Source: Bryopsis sp. KO-2023 (taxonomy: Eukaryota; Chlorophyta; Ulvophyceae; Bryopsidales; Bryopsidaceae). From it: a stretch of 64,000 bases of DNA. Positions 63,846-64,000 of the stretch are shown piece after piece. The first letter of the stretch is position 1. Each line of letters begins with the position of its first letter. Under the pieces are notes generated by a model. That model was given only the letters and a program-made list of their open reading frames with translations, made no database searches and had not been told where the DNA came from. The translations under genes were made by a program, and so were the position numbers. The stretch is taken from NCBI GenBank assembly GCA_030272585.1, contig BSYQ01000003.1, positions 2,232,001 through 2,296,000 on the forward strand, read 5' to 3'.

Positions 63846-64000
63846 GGTCAAGCATACCAGACTTTGAACATGTCCTCCATGTTACGCCTCCCCCCCTTTT
63901 TTTCCACCTCAGTTTTCACCTTTTTTTTAACTTTCGTTGTTTGAGCACTCGTTGGAGTGGTGGCCCCACTCGCAGCCTCGATCTCCCCGAACTCTCGGCC
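63846..64000 (-). CDS. Partial gene at the window edge, C-terminal part
   Basis: On the minus strand the last 155 bases are open and coding-like: REFGEIEAASGATTPTSAQ, then a Lys-rich run KVKKKVKTEVEKK. A second frame ends MEDMFKVWYA and a stop at 63846-63848, which looks like a genuine C-terminus. To join the two, an intron or an alternative acceptor near ctgag is needed. I do not recognise the protein. Confidence 0.45.

Overview
This is a nuclear window from a flagellated green eukaryote, most likely a streptophyte alga. Mesostigma viride is my guess; nothing in the sequence proves it. Nearly all genes are split by GT-AG introns, and long T-rich, C-rich and A-rich low-complexity tracts fill the introns and spacers. 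Two genes demand motile cilia: a full-length HYDIN ortholog and IFT52. Other genes are plant-type: a HAM/MYST acetyltransferase whose C-terminus reads like land-plant HAM1/2, and a subgroup IVc bHLH factor (ILR3-like) that keeps the family's NKACREK basic region and SQDH-LLRPP tail.

Layout. 1-135: broken copy of a segment repeated in inverted orientation at 28305-28440. 848-4292 (-): HAM-like histone acetyltransferase. 6110-7120 (-): 111-aa protein with a Cys/His tail. 9519-27462 (+): HYDIN, 37 exons, about 4,590 aa. 28519-28978 (+): 72-aa secreted protein; uncertain minus-strand exons surround it. 31736-38654 (-): secreted trypsin-like protease fused to a Cys-rich module and a 920-codon acidic repeat tail. 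39210-40919 (-): IFT52. 41382-45414 (+): phosphatidylinositol synthase. 47424-50556 (-): PH-ORD oxysterol-binding-protein-related protein. 51364-51927 (+): small CCCH zinc-finger protein. 53748-56032 (-): glycerophosphocholine acyltransferase (GPC1 family). 56998-57998 (+): membrane-anchored or secreted HAD hydrolase. 60595-62456 (-): IVc bHLH factor. 63846-64000 (-): edge of another gene.

Three pairs are head-to-head with short shared upstream regions: IFT52/PI synthase, ORP/CCCH and GPC1/HAD. The converging 3' ends between them are separated by 1.8-2.6 kb of low-complexity DNA. HYDIN and IFT52 act in the same organelle: IFT52 in IFT-B trains that build the cilium, HYDIN on the C2 microtubule of the central pair. 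PI synthase, ORP and GPC1 all act on endomembrane lipids, but nothing suggests a functional cluster.

Exon models were built by hand from splice signals, reading phase and recalled family sequences. The HYDIN, HAM, PI synthase, IFT52, ORP, GPC1 and CCCH models are phase-consistent from end to end. The N-termini of HYDIN, the trypsin-like protein and the HAD protein, and one bHLH exon, remain open. The object most worth following up is the trypsin / Cys-rich / acidic-repeat chimera.
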